A DNA stretch of 64,000 nucleotides, from NCBI GenBank assembly GCA_036405135.1, contig DASWYF010000024.1, forward strand, positions 124,001-188,000. Reading direction: 5' to 3'. A model generated the notes under the pieces. The model ran no database searches. It was not told where the DNA came from and saw nothing but the letters and a program-made list of their open reading frames with translations. This document shows, in pieces, positions 51,181-61,885 of this stretch. Position numbers and translations under genes: made by a program. Source of the stretch: Verrucomicrobiia bacterium (GTDB lineage: Bacteria > Verrucomicrobiota > Verrucomicrobiia > Limisphaerales > JAEYXS01). Each line of letters begins with the position of its first letter. The first letter of the stretch is position 1.

Positions 51181-52383
51181 CTATTGAGTGGAACGACGGG
51201 AGAAGAAGTCCTTGGTCCATGAGGGGGCGGACCAAGCGAGAAAGTAGGCGAGGGTAAAGAAGGCGAACCAGTTGCAGAGTTCATCGAAGGTGAAGGCGAT
51301 GAGGTAGCCGTCGGGAACCTGGCGGAAAAGTTTCACGATGAACATATGCCAGAAGGAAAGAAGAATGGCGGCGAGGGTGAGCTTGGAAAGGAGGGCGATA
51401 TGGCCGGGGTGCCTGGTCCAAGCGACGAGTTGGGGTAGTGTCAGAATGAGAAAGCTGAGGCGGTAGTCCCAGTTGTTGCCGAGGAAAAAGGTGCCGACGT
51501 AGATGGCTGAGCCAGCGCGGAAGGCATCGAGGTTGAGGGGGGCGTCAGCGGCTGCCGCAGGGAAATCCCGGCGACGGAGGCCTTGGATGGCGAAATAGAG
51601 GAATGGAAGGAGGAGGAGATGAGAAATGATTTTTACGATGGCGCCCCAGTTGGCATCGCGCTCGAGGATGGACATCCAATAAACGTTGGTGCCGTAGCTG
51701 AGGAAATTGGAGCGAGGCGTGGTGATGCTGAGGAGGCAGATGTCTTCCATGGTGGCCAGCGTGTAAAGCATCGCGACCACGAAGAGAACGGCGGAGTAGC
51801 GGAGGAATTTCTCACGGCCGAGTCCAATGAGAAAAAGCCAGGCGAAGATGGGGTAAAGTTTCAGCATGAAAGCGAGGCCGATGACGAGGGCGGCAAACAT
51901 CGACGAGCGCTTAACGGAGGTGACGGCGAGGGTGATGAGGAAGAAAATAAAAAGATCGATGTTTCCGCGCTCGAAGCAAAGGAGTGTGGAGGGGGAGAGA
52001 ATGGAGAGCAGTATCACGAACAATGTCCTGTTCTTCACCTTGGGAAGGAGCAGGCATATGCCGACGAAAAAACTGACAATAAGGGTGAATCCGAGAAGAT
52101 TCGTGCAGGTGGAGTCAATGCCGAGTGCGAACAAAAGCTGCCAGACCCGAGGGTAATTAAGCGGACGTCCCCAAGGGTCGGCGGGGTTCTCGATCATGGG
52201 ATCGTAACCGGCGGCGTACGATTCGGCGCCGTGGGTGATGACGCGGGCATCGGCGAAATGAGGGAACATGTAGGGGACATTCCAGATGTCCCAGGTGGCC
52301 TCGGGTCCACGGGAGTCAAAGAGGATGAAGAAAAGGACGACGGCAGCAATGCAGGCGCAGATCGCGTTGATCCTAGATTTCAT
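51181..52383 (-). CDS. Polytopic membrane protein, GT87/DUF2029-like mannosyltransferase
   Basis: 400 aa with about ten TM helices. A first extracytoplasmic loop holds DARVITHGAESYAAGYDPMI, then WGRPLNYPRVWQLLFALGID, RGNIDLFIFFLITLA and LAFMLKLYPIFAWLFLIGLG, which match the GT87 (DUF2029) layout: acidic residues in the first loop and a K-x-Y-P segment after a hydrophobic stretch. GT87 enzymes add mannose or related sugars from polyprenyl phosphate. The substrate here is unknown. It begins at ATG 52383. Confidence 0.82.
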   Translation of the reverse strand: MKSRINAICACIAAVVLFFILFDSRGPEATWDIWNVPYMFPHFADARVITHGAESYAAGYDPMIENPADPWGRPLNYPRVWQLLFALGIDSTCTNLLGFTLIVSFFVGICLLLPKVKNRTLFVILLSILSPSTLLCFERGNIDLFIFFLITLAVTSVKRSSMFAALVIGLAFMLKLYPIFAWLFLIGLGREKFLRYSAVLFVVAMLYTLATMEDICLLSITTPRSNFLSYGTNVYWMSILERDANWGAIVKIISHLLLLPFLYFAIQGLRRRDFPAAAADAPLNLDAFRAGSAIYVGTFFLGNNWDYRLSFLILTLPQLVAWTRHPGHIALLSKLTLAAILLSFWHMFIVKLFRQVPDGYLIAFTFDELCNWFAFFTLAYFLAWSAPSWTKDFFSRRSTQ

Positions 52384-52440
52384 CGACGAGTGGATTTAGA
52401 CAGGATTTGCAGGATGGACAAGATAGATTCCGGGGGAAAG

Positions 52441-52500
52441 AGGGGAAAACATCGAACGACCAACATCCAACTTCCAACATCGAAAGAAGGGGTGGTTAGA
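52441..52500. repeat. Dispersed spacer repeat, family B
   Basis: AGGGGAAAACATCGAACGAC followed by repeated CCAACATCCAACTTCCAAC and ATCGAAAGAAGGGGTGG. Copies: 42097-42132 (first half) and 57342-57365 (second half, AACATCGAAAGAGGGAGTGG). A related CAGGATTTGCAGGATGGAC repeat precedes it at 52400-52419. Confidence 0.72.
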
Positions 52501-52569
52501 GCCTGCGGTGTCGGCTGGGGAGGGGCCTCCTGAACGGCGGCTACGAGCTTGGGTCGAGAACGACGACGA

Positions 52570-53163
52570 TTACGAATGGGAGCGGGAGAAATAGGCTTTG
52601 GTTTCGGTGCGGCTGAGAGAGTGGAAGGCGTAGGCGGTGGTGAGGGCGAAGATCAGGGTGACGGTGAAAACGTAGAGGCGGGCGATGTCGGGGATGGGGA
52701 CGCCATTGGATTTGAGCTGAGTAAAGGGCACAAAGCAGATGAAGATGATGAACCAGAGGGTCAATATAGCAGAGGCGATGCGGGCGAGCCACCACGCCCA
52801 GCGTTGAGCGAGGACGAGGCCGAAGAAAAGAGCGAGGGCGGGCAAAAACAAAACGGAGGTCCAGTAGAGGACACGACCACCGTGATTGACGAGTCCATCG
52901 CTGAATTCCAAGGCACAGAAAGCGAGGAAGAGAATGCAACTGGTAATGACCATGCGCACAGGAGCGGGCAGGGGAATGGAGGGTTGGCGGGAGTATCGCC
53001 AAGCCAGAACGAGACCGGTGATGAGTGATATGGCGGCGATGATGGTGACGGTCAACGCCATCGGCTCACCAGAGGAGATTTTGCCGTGGCCGATCAAGGG
53101 GACGAGGGACGCGGCGGCCATGGTGGCGAGCAAGACACTGATCATGAAGGGCAGGCGTTTCAT
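52570..53163 (-). CDS. Small polytopic membrane protein, unknown
   Basis: 197 aa with five or six TM helices and short loops (LTVTIIAAISLITGLVLAW, MVITSCILFLAFCALEF, YWTSVLFLPALALFFGLVLA, IASAILTLWFIIFICFV, LYVFTVTLIFALTTAYAF). No recognised family or charged motif in the membrane. It follows the sigma factor gene (53189-54880) by 25 bases on the same strand and so may be co-transcribed with it. Confidence 0.78.
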   Translation of the reverse strand: MKRLPFMISVLLATMAAASLVPLIGHGKISSGEPMALTVTIIAAISLITGLVLAWRYSRQPSIPLPAPVRMVITSCILFLAFCALEFSDGLVNHGGRVLYWTSVLFLPALALFFGLVLAQRWAWWLARIASAILTLWFIIFICFVPFTQLKSNGVPIPDIARLYVFTVTLIFALTTAYAFHSLSRTETKAYFSRSHS

Positions 53164-53188
53164 GGAGCCTCTCTTGCGTCATCAAACA

Positions 53189-54880
53189 CTATTTTGCGAT
53201 AGGAGCCATAATGGAGCGGTTCATGAGGAGCATGGCGCGGCTGTTATCCTGAGCTTCTTTGCGGAATTTCGTGAACTTCTCCTGTTCCTCGGTGTTGAGG
53301 AAGGTGGCGCGATTGGAGACGCGGGCGTAGATGTCATCGAGGAGTTTCAGGCTGATATCTGTTTGTTGTTCGGAGGCGATGTTGCGGAGGTTCAACATGG
53401 GAACGACCTGATAATCCGCAGGCAGACCGGCGGCGGCCAAGGCAGCTTTGGTTTCTTCCCGCATGAGCTGGGAGAACTGTTCTTTCTTCGCGGTCTTGGC
53501 TTCTTTGTCACCCGTGAGGTTCGCCTGAAACTGTTCGGCGGAGATAAAGGTGATGAGGTCTTTGGAATAAGCCTGATACTGTTCGAAGCCTTCCTTGCCG
53601 AGGAGCGTGAGCAGTTGATCATCCAGGATTTTATCTTGAGCGTTGAAGATACGGTTGATCTCGGCCAGAGAGTTTTTGTCCTGAAGCGATTGGGTGATGA
53701 GATCGATGTTATCCATGATGCCGTTGGCGAGCAGTTCGTTGAACTGATCGGACGTTTCGGTCTCGAGTTTCTGCTTTTTGGCGAACTCGCTGAAGAGCGC
53801 TTTCATGCCCATCTTTTGCTGGGACTGCATCATCTTGCGGGTGGCGGGATCGGATGTGATCTTGTTGATCGCACTTTTCTTGCCGATGGTTTCGTTATCG
53901 CGGCGCAAGACACCGACTTCGCCGCGCAAACGCAGGACTTCGTTGTTGGTCTGCCCCTTTTTCGCTTCAGCGAGCTCGGTAAGAAGAGCGTTCTGGCGTT
54001 TCGTGGCAGTGTCGCGTTCGCGTTGCAAGACGGCGAGCTGTTCCTGCATCGTAACCTGGTGCTCATGCAGGGCGGTATTCTGATTCCGCAAGTCGGTCAC
54101 TTGCCGGTGCTCGTAGATGAGGGCACCGATGGTGGCGGTGAGGGCGGTGGTGACGGCGAGTTTTTGAAAGGTGGTCATGGCGATGGTCTGGGTGACGGTG
54201 GTCGTGACAGTGGTGGCGGCGGTAGCAGTCGCCGTGCTGCTCAAGGCAGAGGCGGAAATGGTGAGAACAAGCCCGGCAGGTGCGGCTTGAACGGCGTTTG
54301 CAGTGATGAGCAACACGAGGCCGCTGGCACCGATCTTCACGCCGCGTTGAGCAAAGGAATCACGCAGGCGATCCACGGCGCGGCTGACGCGTTTCTGGGC
54401 GGCTTCATCACTGATGCCAAGGGTTTGGGCCATCTCCTTGGCGGATTTGCGCTCGAAATAACGGAGCATCACGGCGTCGCGATCCGGTTCGCTGAGATCA
54501 CCGAGGGCGGCGTCGAGGTGCGGGGCGATGTCTTCCCAAGAGGCATCGTTTTCAGCGGACAACAATTCTTTCATGGCGGATGCCTCCTGTTCGCGAGCGC
54601 GACGACGGACATCGGTGCGGACGGTTTGGGCGGCGATGTTCTGGGCGGTGCGATGCAGCCAGCCGGAGAGGACCGGGTGATCGGCGAGTTGCCCGGCGCT
54701 TTTGGCGAGAGCGACGAAGGCACCTTGCGTGACGTCTTGGGCGAGATGGGAATCGCAGACCATCCGCAGGGCGGCGGAATAGACGAGATCCATGTGGCGG
54801 CGGACAAGCTCGGAAAAGGCCGGTTCCGAGCCTTTTTCGGCATAAGCACGCAGCAATTGTGTGTCAGTCTGGTCGTTCAC
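53189..54880 (-). CDS. ECF-type sigma factor with membrane helix and coiled-coil extension
   Basis: 563 aa, GTG start at 54880. Residues 1-95 give sigma region 2 (AFSELVRRHMDLVYSAALRM, SGWLHRTAQNIAAQTVR) and about 125-178 region 4 (LSEPDRDAVMLRYFERKSAK, SDEAAQKRVSRAVDRLRDSF), close to ECF sigma factors of PVC bacteria. It does not stop there: a Leu/Ala-rich hydrophobic stretch (185-215), a Thr-rich linker, a TM helix near 238-256 (LAVTTALTATIGALIY), a coiled coil (about 260-330) and a helical C domain (340-563) follow. Such an extension may act as a built-in anti-sigma or anchor, holding the factor at the membrane. Three further minus-strand genes lie upstream, with a shared spacer motif. Confidence 0.9.
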   Translation of the reverse strand: MNDQTDTQLLRAYAEKGSEPAFSELVRRHMDLVYSAALRMVCDSHLAQDVTQGAFVALAKSAGQLADHPVLSGWLHRTAQNIAAQTVRTDVRRRAREQEASAMKELLSAENDASWEDIAPHLDAALGDLSEPDRDAVMLRYFERKSAKEMAQTLGISDEAAQKRVSRAVDRLRDSFAQRGVKIGASGLVLLITANAVQAAPAGLVLTISASALSSTATATAATTVTTTVTQTIAMTTFQKLAVTTALTATIGALIYEHRQVTDLRNQNTALHEHQVTMQEQLAVLQRERDTATKRQNALLTELAEAKKGQTNNEVLRLRGEVGVLRRDNETIGKKSAINKITSDPATRKMMQSQQKMGMKALFSEFAKKQKLETETSDQFNELLANGIMDNIDLITQSLQDKNSLAEINRIFNAQDKILDDQLLTLLGKEGFEQYQAYSKDLITFISAEQFQANLTGDKEAKTAKKEQFSQLMREETKAALAAAGLPADYQVVPMLNLRNIASEQQTDISLKLLDDIYARVSNRATFLNTEEQEKFTKFRKEAQDNSRAMLLMNRSIMAPIAK

Positions 54881-54886
54881 TGTATC

Positions 54887-54907
54887 TGATAGTAGCCGCT
54901 GGCGGGG
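54887..54907. promoter_or_regulatory. GTAGCCGC spacer motif (copy 1)
   Basis: ATAGTAGCCGCTGGCGGGG just upstream of the ECF sigma gene. Related copies are at 55771-55787 (GGTAGCCGCTGGAGGGA) and 56185-56200 (ATAGTAGCCGCAGGCG), each in the upstream spacer of the next minus-strand gene. The core is [AG]GTAGCCGC[TA]GG[CA]G. It could be a promoter element read by the local sigma factor or a dispersed repeat. Confidence 0.35.
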
Positions 54908-54979
54908 AAATCGGACAGATGGGAATTATGAATTAAGAAGTATGAATGATGAAAGAGGAGATAAAGCCATAGTGTGCCA

Positions 54980-55720
54980 TCACAGCAACTCCTTCAGCAC
55001 AGATTTCAGTTCTTGGGCGGAGAAGGTGAGTTTGACGTCACATTTGCGGCATTGATAGGGGACAGTGCCTTTGAGCGAGGTCATGGGGCCTTGGCAGGTT
55101 GGGCAATAGACAGAGGTGCGGAAGCCGGTCGGATGTTTTCGGAACAAGGCTCCTCTATGAGGAACAAAAACCGGGGTGGCATCACGAGGTTCGCTTTGAT
55201 CTGGATGCAATGACTTGTGGATGAAATCATCGGTCACACGGTCTTTTCTGGCGGTTCCCCAGTAGCAGTCGATCCAGCGGATAGTTTCCAGTGCTTCGGT
55301 GGTGCCGATGTTGATCAAGGCCTGCACGGAAGTTTTGAAGATGCCGTAGTTGCTGTGGCGCAAAACGGGTTGGATGATGCCGATCAGACGGGGATCATTT
55401 GGAACAATCTTGAGAAGAGCCACGATGGTAGGTTCGAAATTAAGTGGTGCGCCGTCCACCCATGGCGCAGTGGCGATAGTGATCAAGTCTTCGACTGCAT
55501 CGTTCGCCTGCGGCCCCAATTTACCAATACTGACGGCTGCCCAGTAGCCTACGACTGATTCCGGGTCATGCAATGCACGGCGTAATGTCGGCAGATCGGC
55601 GATATCGGGACGATAACGGCTGTAAGCGTCAAACGCCTCCATGCGGTGAAAGCGATTAAAGTCATCCAAGACAGCGGCTAGCTGCGCTAAGGAGGGCTTT
55701 GGCGGCTTGGCTTTGGGCAT
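54980..55720 (-). CDS. HEAT-like repeat protein with C-terminal zinc ribbon
   Basis: 246 aa. The first 160 residues form helical pairs like HEAT/Armadillo units (DLPTLRRALHDPESVVGYWA, RLIGIIQPVLRHSNYGIFKT, TTEALETIRWID). The last 50 residues have two cysteine pairs, YCPTCQGPM and YQCRKCDV, 15-20 residues apart, a zinc ribbon. Protein binding is suggested by the helical part, nucleic acid or metal by the ribbon. No named family is recognised. Soluble, no signal peptide. Confidence 0.78.
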   Translation of the reverse strand: MPKAKPPKPSLAQLAAVLDDFNRFHRMEAFDAYSRYRPDIADLPTLRRALHDPESVVGYWAAVSIGKLGPQANDAVEDLITIATAPWVDGAPLNFEPTIVALLKIVPNDPRLIGIIQPVLRHSNYGIFKTSVQALINIGTTEALETIRWIDCYWGTARKDRVTDDFIHKSLHPDQSEPRDATPVFVPHRGALFRKHPTGFRTSVYCPTCQGPMTSLKGTVPYQCRKCDVKLTFSAQELKSVLKELL

Positions 55721-55815
55721 GGCAGAACTTCATGGTGCCGATAAGAGGCGGATTAGCAAGGGTGAGGTGCGGTAGCCGCTGGAGGGATGATTTCAAACGA
55801 GTGATGAAAACGCAG

Positions 55816-55884
55816 AGTGCTACGGCGGACGTCGCGGACTGCCGGCTGGAATCCGGCAGCACGGGGCTTAGTGCTACGGCGAAC
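55816..55884. repeat. Palindrome flanked by a direct repeat (MITE-like)
   Basis: AGTGCTACGGCG occurs at 55816-55827 and 55870-55881. Between them sits CTGCCGG, CTGGAAT loop, CCGGCAG at 55839-55859, a 7-bp stem. The same GTGCTACGGC core is at 42046-42056. No transposase is present. Confidence 0.65.
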
Positions 55885-55917
55885 TGTCCCGCTCATCACC
55901 CGTTTAAAATTGTACCC

Positions 55918-56130
55918 TCATTTAGCAGGACTGTCCTTCGTCTCACCGATCGCTTTGCTGAGCATGTTATTGGAGGCCAGCAATGGTCCGAAGAGGAACA
56001 AGGGGATGAGTATTTGCCATGGGAATTTGGTAGAGGCCAGGGAGATGCTAAGGATGCCGGGGATGACCATGGCGGCGAGCCAGAGCAGGGTGTTCCACTT
56101 CAGCATGCTTTTCTTTTCAGCAGTCGTCAT
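55918..56130 (-). CDS. Small membrane protein, unknown
   Basis: 70 aa with two TM helices (NTLLWLAAMVIPGILSISLA and FPWQILIPLFLFGPLLASNN). No recognised family. The upstream spacer carries the GTAGCCGC motif at 56185-56200. It lies between the HEAT-like gene and the next small membrane protein gene on the same strand. Confidence 0.6.
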   Translation of the reverse strand: MTTAEKKSMLKWNTLLWLAAMVIPGILSISLASTKFPWQILIPLFLFGPLLASNNMLSKAIGETKDSPAK

Positions 56131-56247
56131 AGGTTGTCCCGGTTGTTTGTTTCACGGTGAATTTGTGGAGCGACTTCTTATCCTATAGTAGCCGCAGGCG
56201 AAAAAACAGACAGTGATAATCCTCACCGTCACAAGTGAAGCTATACC

Positions 56248-56613
56248 TTAATCAACCATGCTGCCCAAAAGCAGAAGACCGCCACCGCCCAGCAGGGTGA
56301 GGCAGGAAAACACGATGCCCAAAATGGAGAACAGCTTTTTGCGGTCCTGTTGGAAGAGGCCGCCGATGCCGATGCCCAAGGCCAGAAGATTCATGCCGAG
56401 GATTACAAACAAGCCCAGGCCCAGGAATATCGCGACCGGGGAATTCTCATCCATTCCACCGGGACGTGAGGATTCCAAAATGCCTGCTATGACAATCAGG
56501 GCGACGAAGGAGATTCCCACCAGCATACTGAGAACGAACGATGCGATGCCAAGCGCGGAATGTTTCTGTTCCCTGTAAACTTCTCCGGTCTGTGCTGTAT
56601 GATCCATTTCCAT
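56248..56613 (-). CDS. Small membrane protein, DUF4190-like
   Basis: 121 aa. An N-terminal polar segment (about 20 residues), then three or four TM helices (LGIASFVLSMLVGISFVALI, VAIFLGLGLFVILGMNLLAL, LFSILGIVFSCLTLLGGGGL). The SALGIASFVLS opening and GGLFQQDRKKLFSILGIVFS are like DUF4190 proteins, which often form such triple-helix cores in PVC bacteria. No function known. Confidence 0.65.
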   Translation of the reverse strand: MEMDHTAQTGEVYREQKHSALGIASFVLSMLVGISFVALIVIAGILESSRPGGMDENSPVAIFLGLGLFVILGMNLLALGIGIGGLFQQDRKKLFSILGIVFSCLTLLGGGGLLLLGSMVD

Positions 56614-57115
56614 GCGCGATTTCCTGTTGTGCTCCTGTGATTGGAATTATTATTGGCTCAGGGAATGGATGTGTCCAGTGTGGTTTTGAAAAAGTAAAGA
56701 GAGCAGTCGAAATAGTCCATTTCAGCTTATTTAGAGCGGTTTTAAAATGCTGTGGACGATTGTTGTGTGCTGAGGTCAGGAACTGGCTTCACGGGAAATA
56801 AAGAGGGATAGTTTGGGTAGGGAAAATCTTCGGAGAATTCCTCAAAGCCGAACTCATCCCAAAATCAGAGCACCTTCTTCACTGTGGTATGTCAGCTCGC
56901 AATCAAGGTGATGAAAAGCATAGTGAAACCGAGTGTAGTTGGTATTGGTCTATACGCGTGCCTTGGAAGGTTTCAATCTTAGGGGGCTGAAACAGATGGC
57001 AGGCTCAATTGAAAAGTGAAAAACGTGAATTCTTGATGCTGAAAAATTAGGGCGAAATTGCTGGTTTCGTTCGTTAGTTGCTGGTTTGGAGTGGTTTAGG
57101 TGTCTGAAATAAAAG

Positions 57116-57133
57116 TTATCCACAGTATTCACA
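57116..57133 (+). promoter_or_regulatory. Candidate DnaA boxes
   Basis: TTATCCACA at 57116-57124 is a perfect DnaA box, and GTATTCACA at 57125-57133 follows directly with one mismatch to TTATTCACA. Two adjacent DnaA-like boxes could mark a replication-linked region or a DnaA-controlled promoter; a chance match cannot be excluded. Confidence 0.4.
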
Positions 57134-57304
57134 TGGACAGCCAATGTCCTACCCCCTCGGGTAAGGTGCGAGGTATGAAGGTCGAAGTAGGAGGAAAAAG
57201 GGGAGTCGACTAAGAGGCGAGTGGGGCAGACGAAGCAAGGAGGGAAAGGTCGTCAGTGAGAGGAGTGAAAGAGGAGGTTTGCTCCTCTCGCTGATGATCG
57301 GGGA

Positions 57305-57336
57305 CCGGTTGCACCGGTGGGCCGATAATGAAGGAG
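57305..57336. repeat. Dispersed spacer repeat, CCGGTTGCACCG type (copy)
   Basis: CCGGTTGCACCGGTGGGCCG, ATAATGAAGGAG. Matches the copy at 51034-51064 with a few changes. Confidence 0.75.
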
Positions 57337-57682
57337 GCGTATTGAACATCGAAAGAGGGAGTGGTGACTAAGAGTGGGAAATCTAAGATGATCTCGAAGC
57401 AAGGGCAGAAGAAGGGCGATTTTGAAAAATCAGTAGTTTTGCTGAACTGGCCGAAGAAACTGTCGATAGGAGAGTTAGCATTGGGAATTGAGGGAAAATG
57501 GATGAAGCAAAAAAACCGTCATTTTCTGCAAGTTTTCGGTGGATTTGCGGAAGGCTTGCCTTACAGTCCGTCTCGGGCGGACGAAGCCCGTTGTCGGCGG
57601 AAACCATCCGGCTTCTGTCGTAACTCTTCCAATCCGTCCAGCGGTGCTGGACAAACCACTATTCCGAAAGCACTTTTATAAT

Positions 57683-60223
<2,541 letters not shown>

Positions 60224-60259
60224 TTGAATCAGTTCAGAGCGGTTAAGAATTAGCAAACG

Positions 60260-60286
60260 AACGCCATCCGGTCATCGGATGGCGTT
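60260..60286 (+). terminator. Intrinsic terminator of clpC
   Basis: AACGCCATCCG at 60260-60270 and CGGATGGCGTT at 60276-60286 make a perfect 11-bp stem with a 5-base loop, followed by TGTGTTA. 36 bases after the clpC stop, so it should end the clpC transcript. Confidence 0.88.
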
Positions 60287-60365
60287 TGTGTTAGGGAGGT
60301 TACGTTTGTGCGAGCGCGTTTATGGAACTTGGTAAAACTGGGACATGTGTTAAAATGAGGGGAAA

Positions 60366-61133
60366 ATGGCAAACCGAGCTGGGCTGGAATATTGGATAAG
60401 CGGGCTGGGACGGTTGACGATCTTGCTTGGGGAGGTGTTCAAGTCCCTCTTTACGCAAAGGTTCAACTGGGACGGTTTCATGCAGCAGATGCACTTCATC
60501 GGGGTGAAGTCACAGTCAGTCGTCTTGATCACTGGGGCCTTCACGGGAATGGTGTTGTGCGCGCAAACTTATTTTCAATTCCACAAGGTCCACATGGACT
60601 CGGCTACTCTGGCCGTAGTGAGTGTGTCCATGTGCAGTGAACTCGGTCCGGTGCTCACCGCGCTCATGGTTGCAGGACGTGTCGGTGCGGCGATGGCGGC
60701 CGAGTTGGGCACTATGAAAGTCACCGAGCAAATCGATGCCCTTCGTACGTTGGCGACACATCCCGTAGATTACCTCGTCGTCCCGCGCATGCTCGCGACC
60801 CTTATCGCGATGCCCTTGCTCACTATCGAATCCATTTCCATCGGCATCGGAGCCGCGTATGCGATCGGGGTGGGCTTGCTGGATATCGATGCCGCGTATT
60901 CGTGGCAATACGTCATCAAATATACGGATGTGAACGAGATATTCACCGGCATCATCAAGGCCACCATCTTCGGTGTCTGCATTGCACTGATCGGTTGTTA
61001 CAAAGGCCTCTTTTGCGAAGGCGGTGCGGAAGGCGTGGGCAAGGCCACCACTGAGGCCGTTGTATACGCATCCATCACGGTGCTGATGAGCAATTTCTTC
61101 CTCACGTTGTTGTTGAACCACTTGTTACCCTGA
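60366..61133 (+). CDS. mlaE: MlaE-type ABC permease of phospholipid transport
   Basis: 255 aa, five or six TM helices. Carries the MlaE signature SELGPVLTALMVAGRVGAAM and AAELGTMKVTEQIDALRTLA, followed by MLATLIAMPLLTIESISIG. MlaE with MlaF and MlaD moves phospholipids between the outer and inner membranes. AGGGGAAA before the ATG at 60366 is a good ribosome-binding site. The three genes overlap (TGATG, then ATGA), so they are translationally coupled. Confidence 0.95.
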   Translation: MANRAGLEYWISGLGRLTILLGEVFKSLFTQRFNWDGFMQQMHFIGVKSQSVVLITGAFTGMVLCAQTYFQFHKVHMDSATLAVVSVSMCSELGPVLTALMVAGRVGAAMAAELGTMKVTEQIDALRTLATHPVDYLVVPRMLATLIAMPLLTIESISIGIGAAYAIGVGLLDIDAAYSWQYVIKYTDVNEIFTGIIKATIFGVCIALIGCYKGLFCEGGAEGVGKATTEAVVYASITVLMSNFFLTLLLNHLLP

Positions 61134-61885
61134 TGATCGAGACGCGTGAACTGTGCAAGAAATTCGGCTCCAATGTGGTGCTGGAGAAGGTGAGCTTTTC
61201 CGTACCGGAGTCGCAACGTCTGGTGATCATCGGCCGAAGCGGTACGGGCAAGAGTGTTTTACTAAAGCACCTCATCGGGCTCATGGAACCGGACTCGGGC
61301 GAGGTCACCGTGGATGGCGAGAAGATCACGGGCTTGGAAGAGCGCGAGCTTTTGCGTGTGCGCAGCAAGTTCGGGATGCTATTCCAGAGCGCGGCATTGT
61401 TCGATTCATTGAGCGTGGCGGAAAATGTCGGCTTCGTTTTGAAAAACGAAAGGAAACTTTCTGAGTCGGAGCAGCGCGAGAAAGTCAGTGAAGCGTTGGA
61501 GATGGTGGAACTGGCAGGCACGGAGGATAAGAGACCGTCTGAACTTTCCGGTGGCATGCGCAAGCGTGTCGGTCTCGCACGAGCGATCGTCTATCACCCT
61601 GAAATCATCCTCTACGATGAACCGACGACCGGCCTTGATCCGATCGTTTCCGACAGCATCGACAAGCTGATCCTGCGCGTGAACGAGAAGCTGAAGGCCA
61701 CAACCATTGTGGTGACGCATGATATGCGCTCGGTGAAGACCGTCGCGCAACGGGTGATCATGCTGAGAAAAGGTCATATACACGTGGACACCACGCCGGA
61801 CGAGTTGTTCTCATCCGAAGATCCGGTGATCCATCAATTCGTGAACGGCATCTCCGATGCCAAAGACAAGGATTTCGATCCATGA
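61133..61885 (+). CDS. mlaF: MlaF-type ABC ATPase of phospholipid transport
   Basis: 250 aa. Walker A GRSGTGKSVL, signature LSGGMRKRVGLARAI, Walker B ILYDEPTTGLDP and the H-loop VVTHD are all intact. LSGGMRKR and DEPTTGLDP are typical for MlaF. Powers MlaE; overlaps mlaE by one base and mlaD by four. The C-terminal extension after ISDAKDKDFDP is short. Confidence 0.96.
   Translation: MIETRELCKKFGSNVVLEKVSFSVPESQRLVIIGRSGTGKSVLLKHLIGLMEPDSGEVTVDGEKITGLEERELLRVRSKFGMLFQSAALFDSLSVAENVGFVLKNERKLSESEQREKVSEALEMVELAGTEDKRPSELSGGMRKRVGLARAIVYHPEIILYDEPTTGLDPIVSDSIDKLILRVNEKLKATTIVVTHDMRSVKTVAQRVIMLRKGHIHVDTTPDELFSSEDPVIHQFVNGISDAKDKDFDP

Larger units (their letters stand above)
56614..57682. other. 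Spacer of 1,069 bases upstream of clpC
   Basis: No convincing gene: the frame at 57361-57681 translates repeat-like sequence and is low quality. Holds a perfect DnaA-box sequence at 57116-57124, AT-rich stretches, a 7-bp GAGGAG hairpin at 57270-57288, copies of two dispersed repeats (57305-57336 and 57342-57365), and a GTCCG/CGGAC hairpin at 57566-57582 just ahead of clpC. Confidence 0.6.

Noticed and set aside
52886..54889. Plus-strand open frame of 667 codons antisense to the ECF sigma gene and part of the next gene
   Set aside because: It mirrors the reverse frame of real coding sequence; the translation is rich in Gly, His and Asp blocks with no domain, while the minus strand shows clear sigma regions.
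57361..57681. Open frame of 106 codons upstream of clpC
   Set aside because: Begins with GTG inside a dispersed repeat, has no domain and ends one base before the clpC start; composition is not protein-like.
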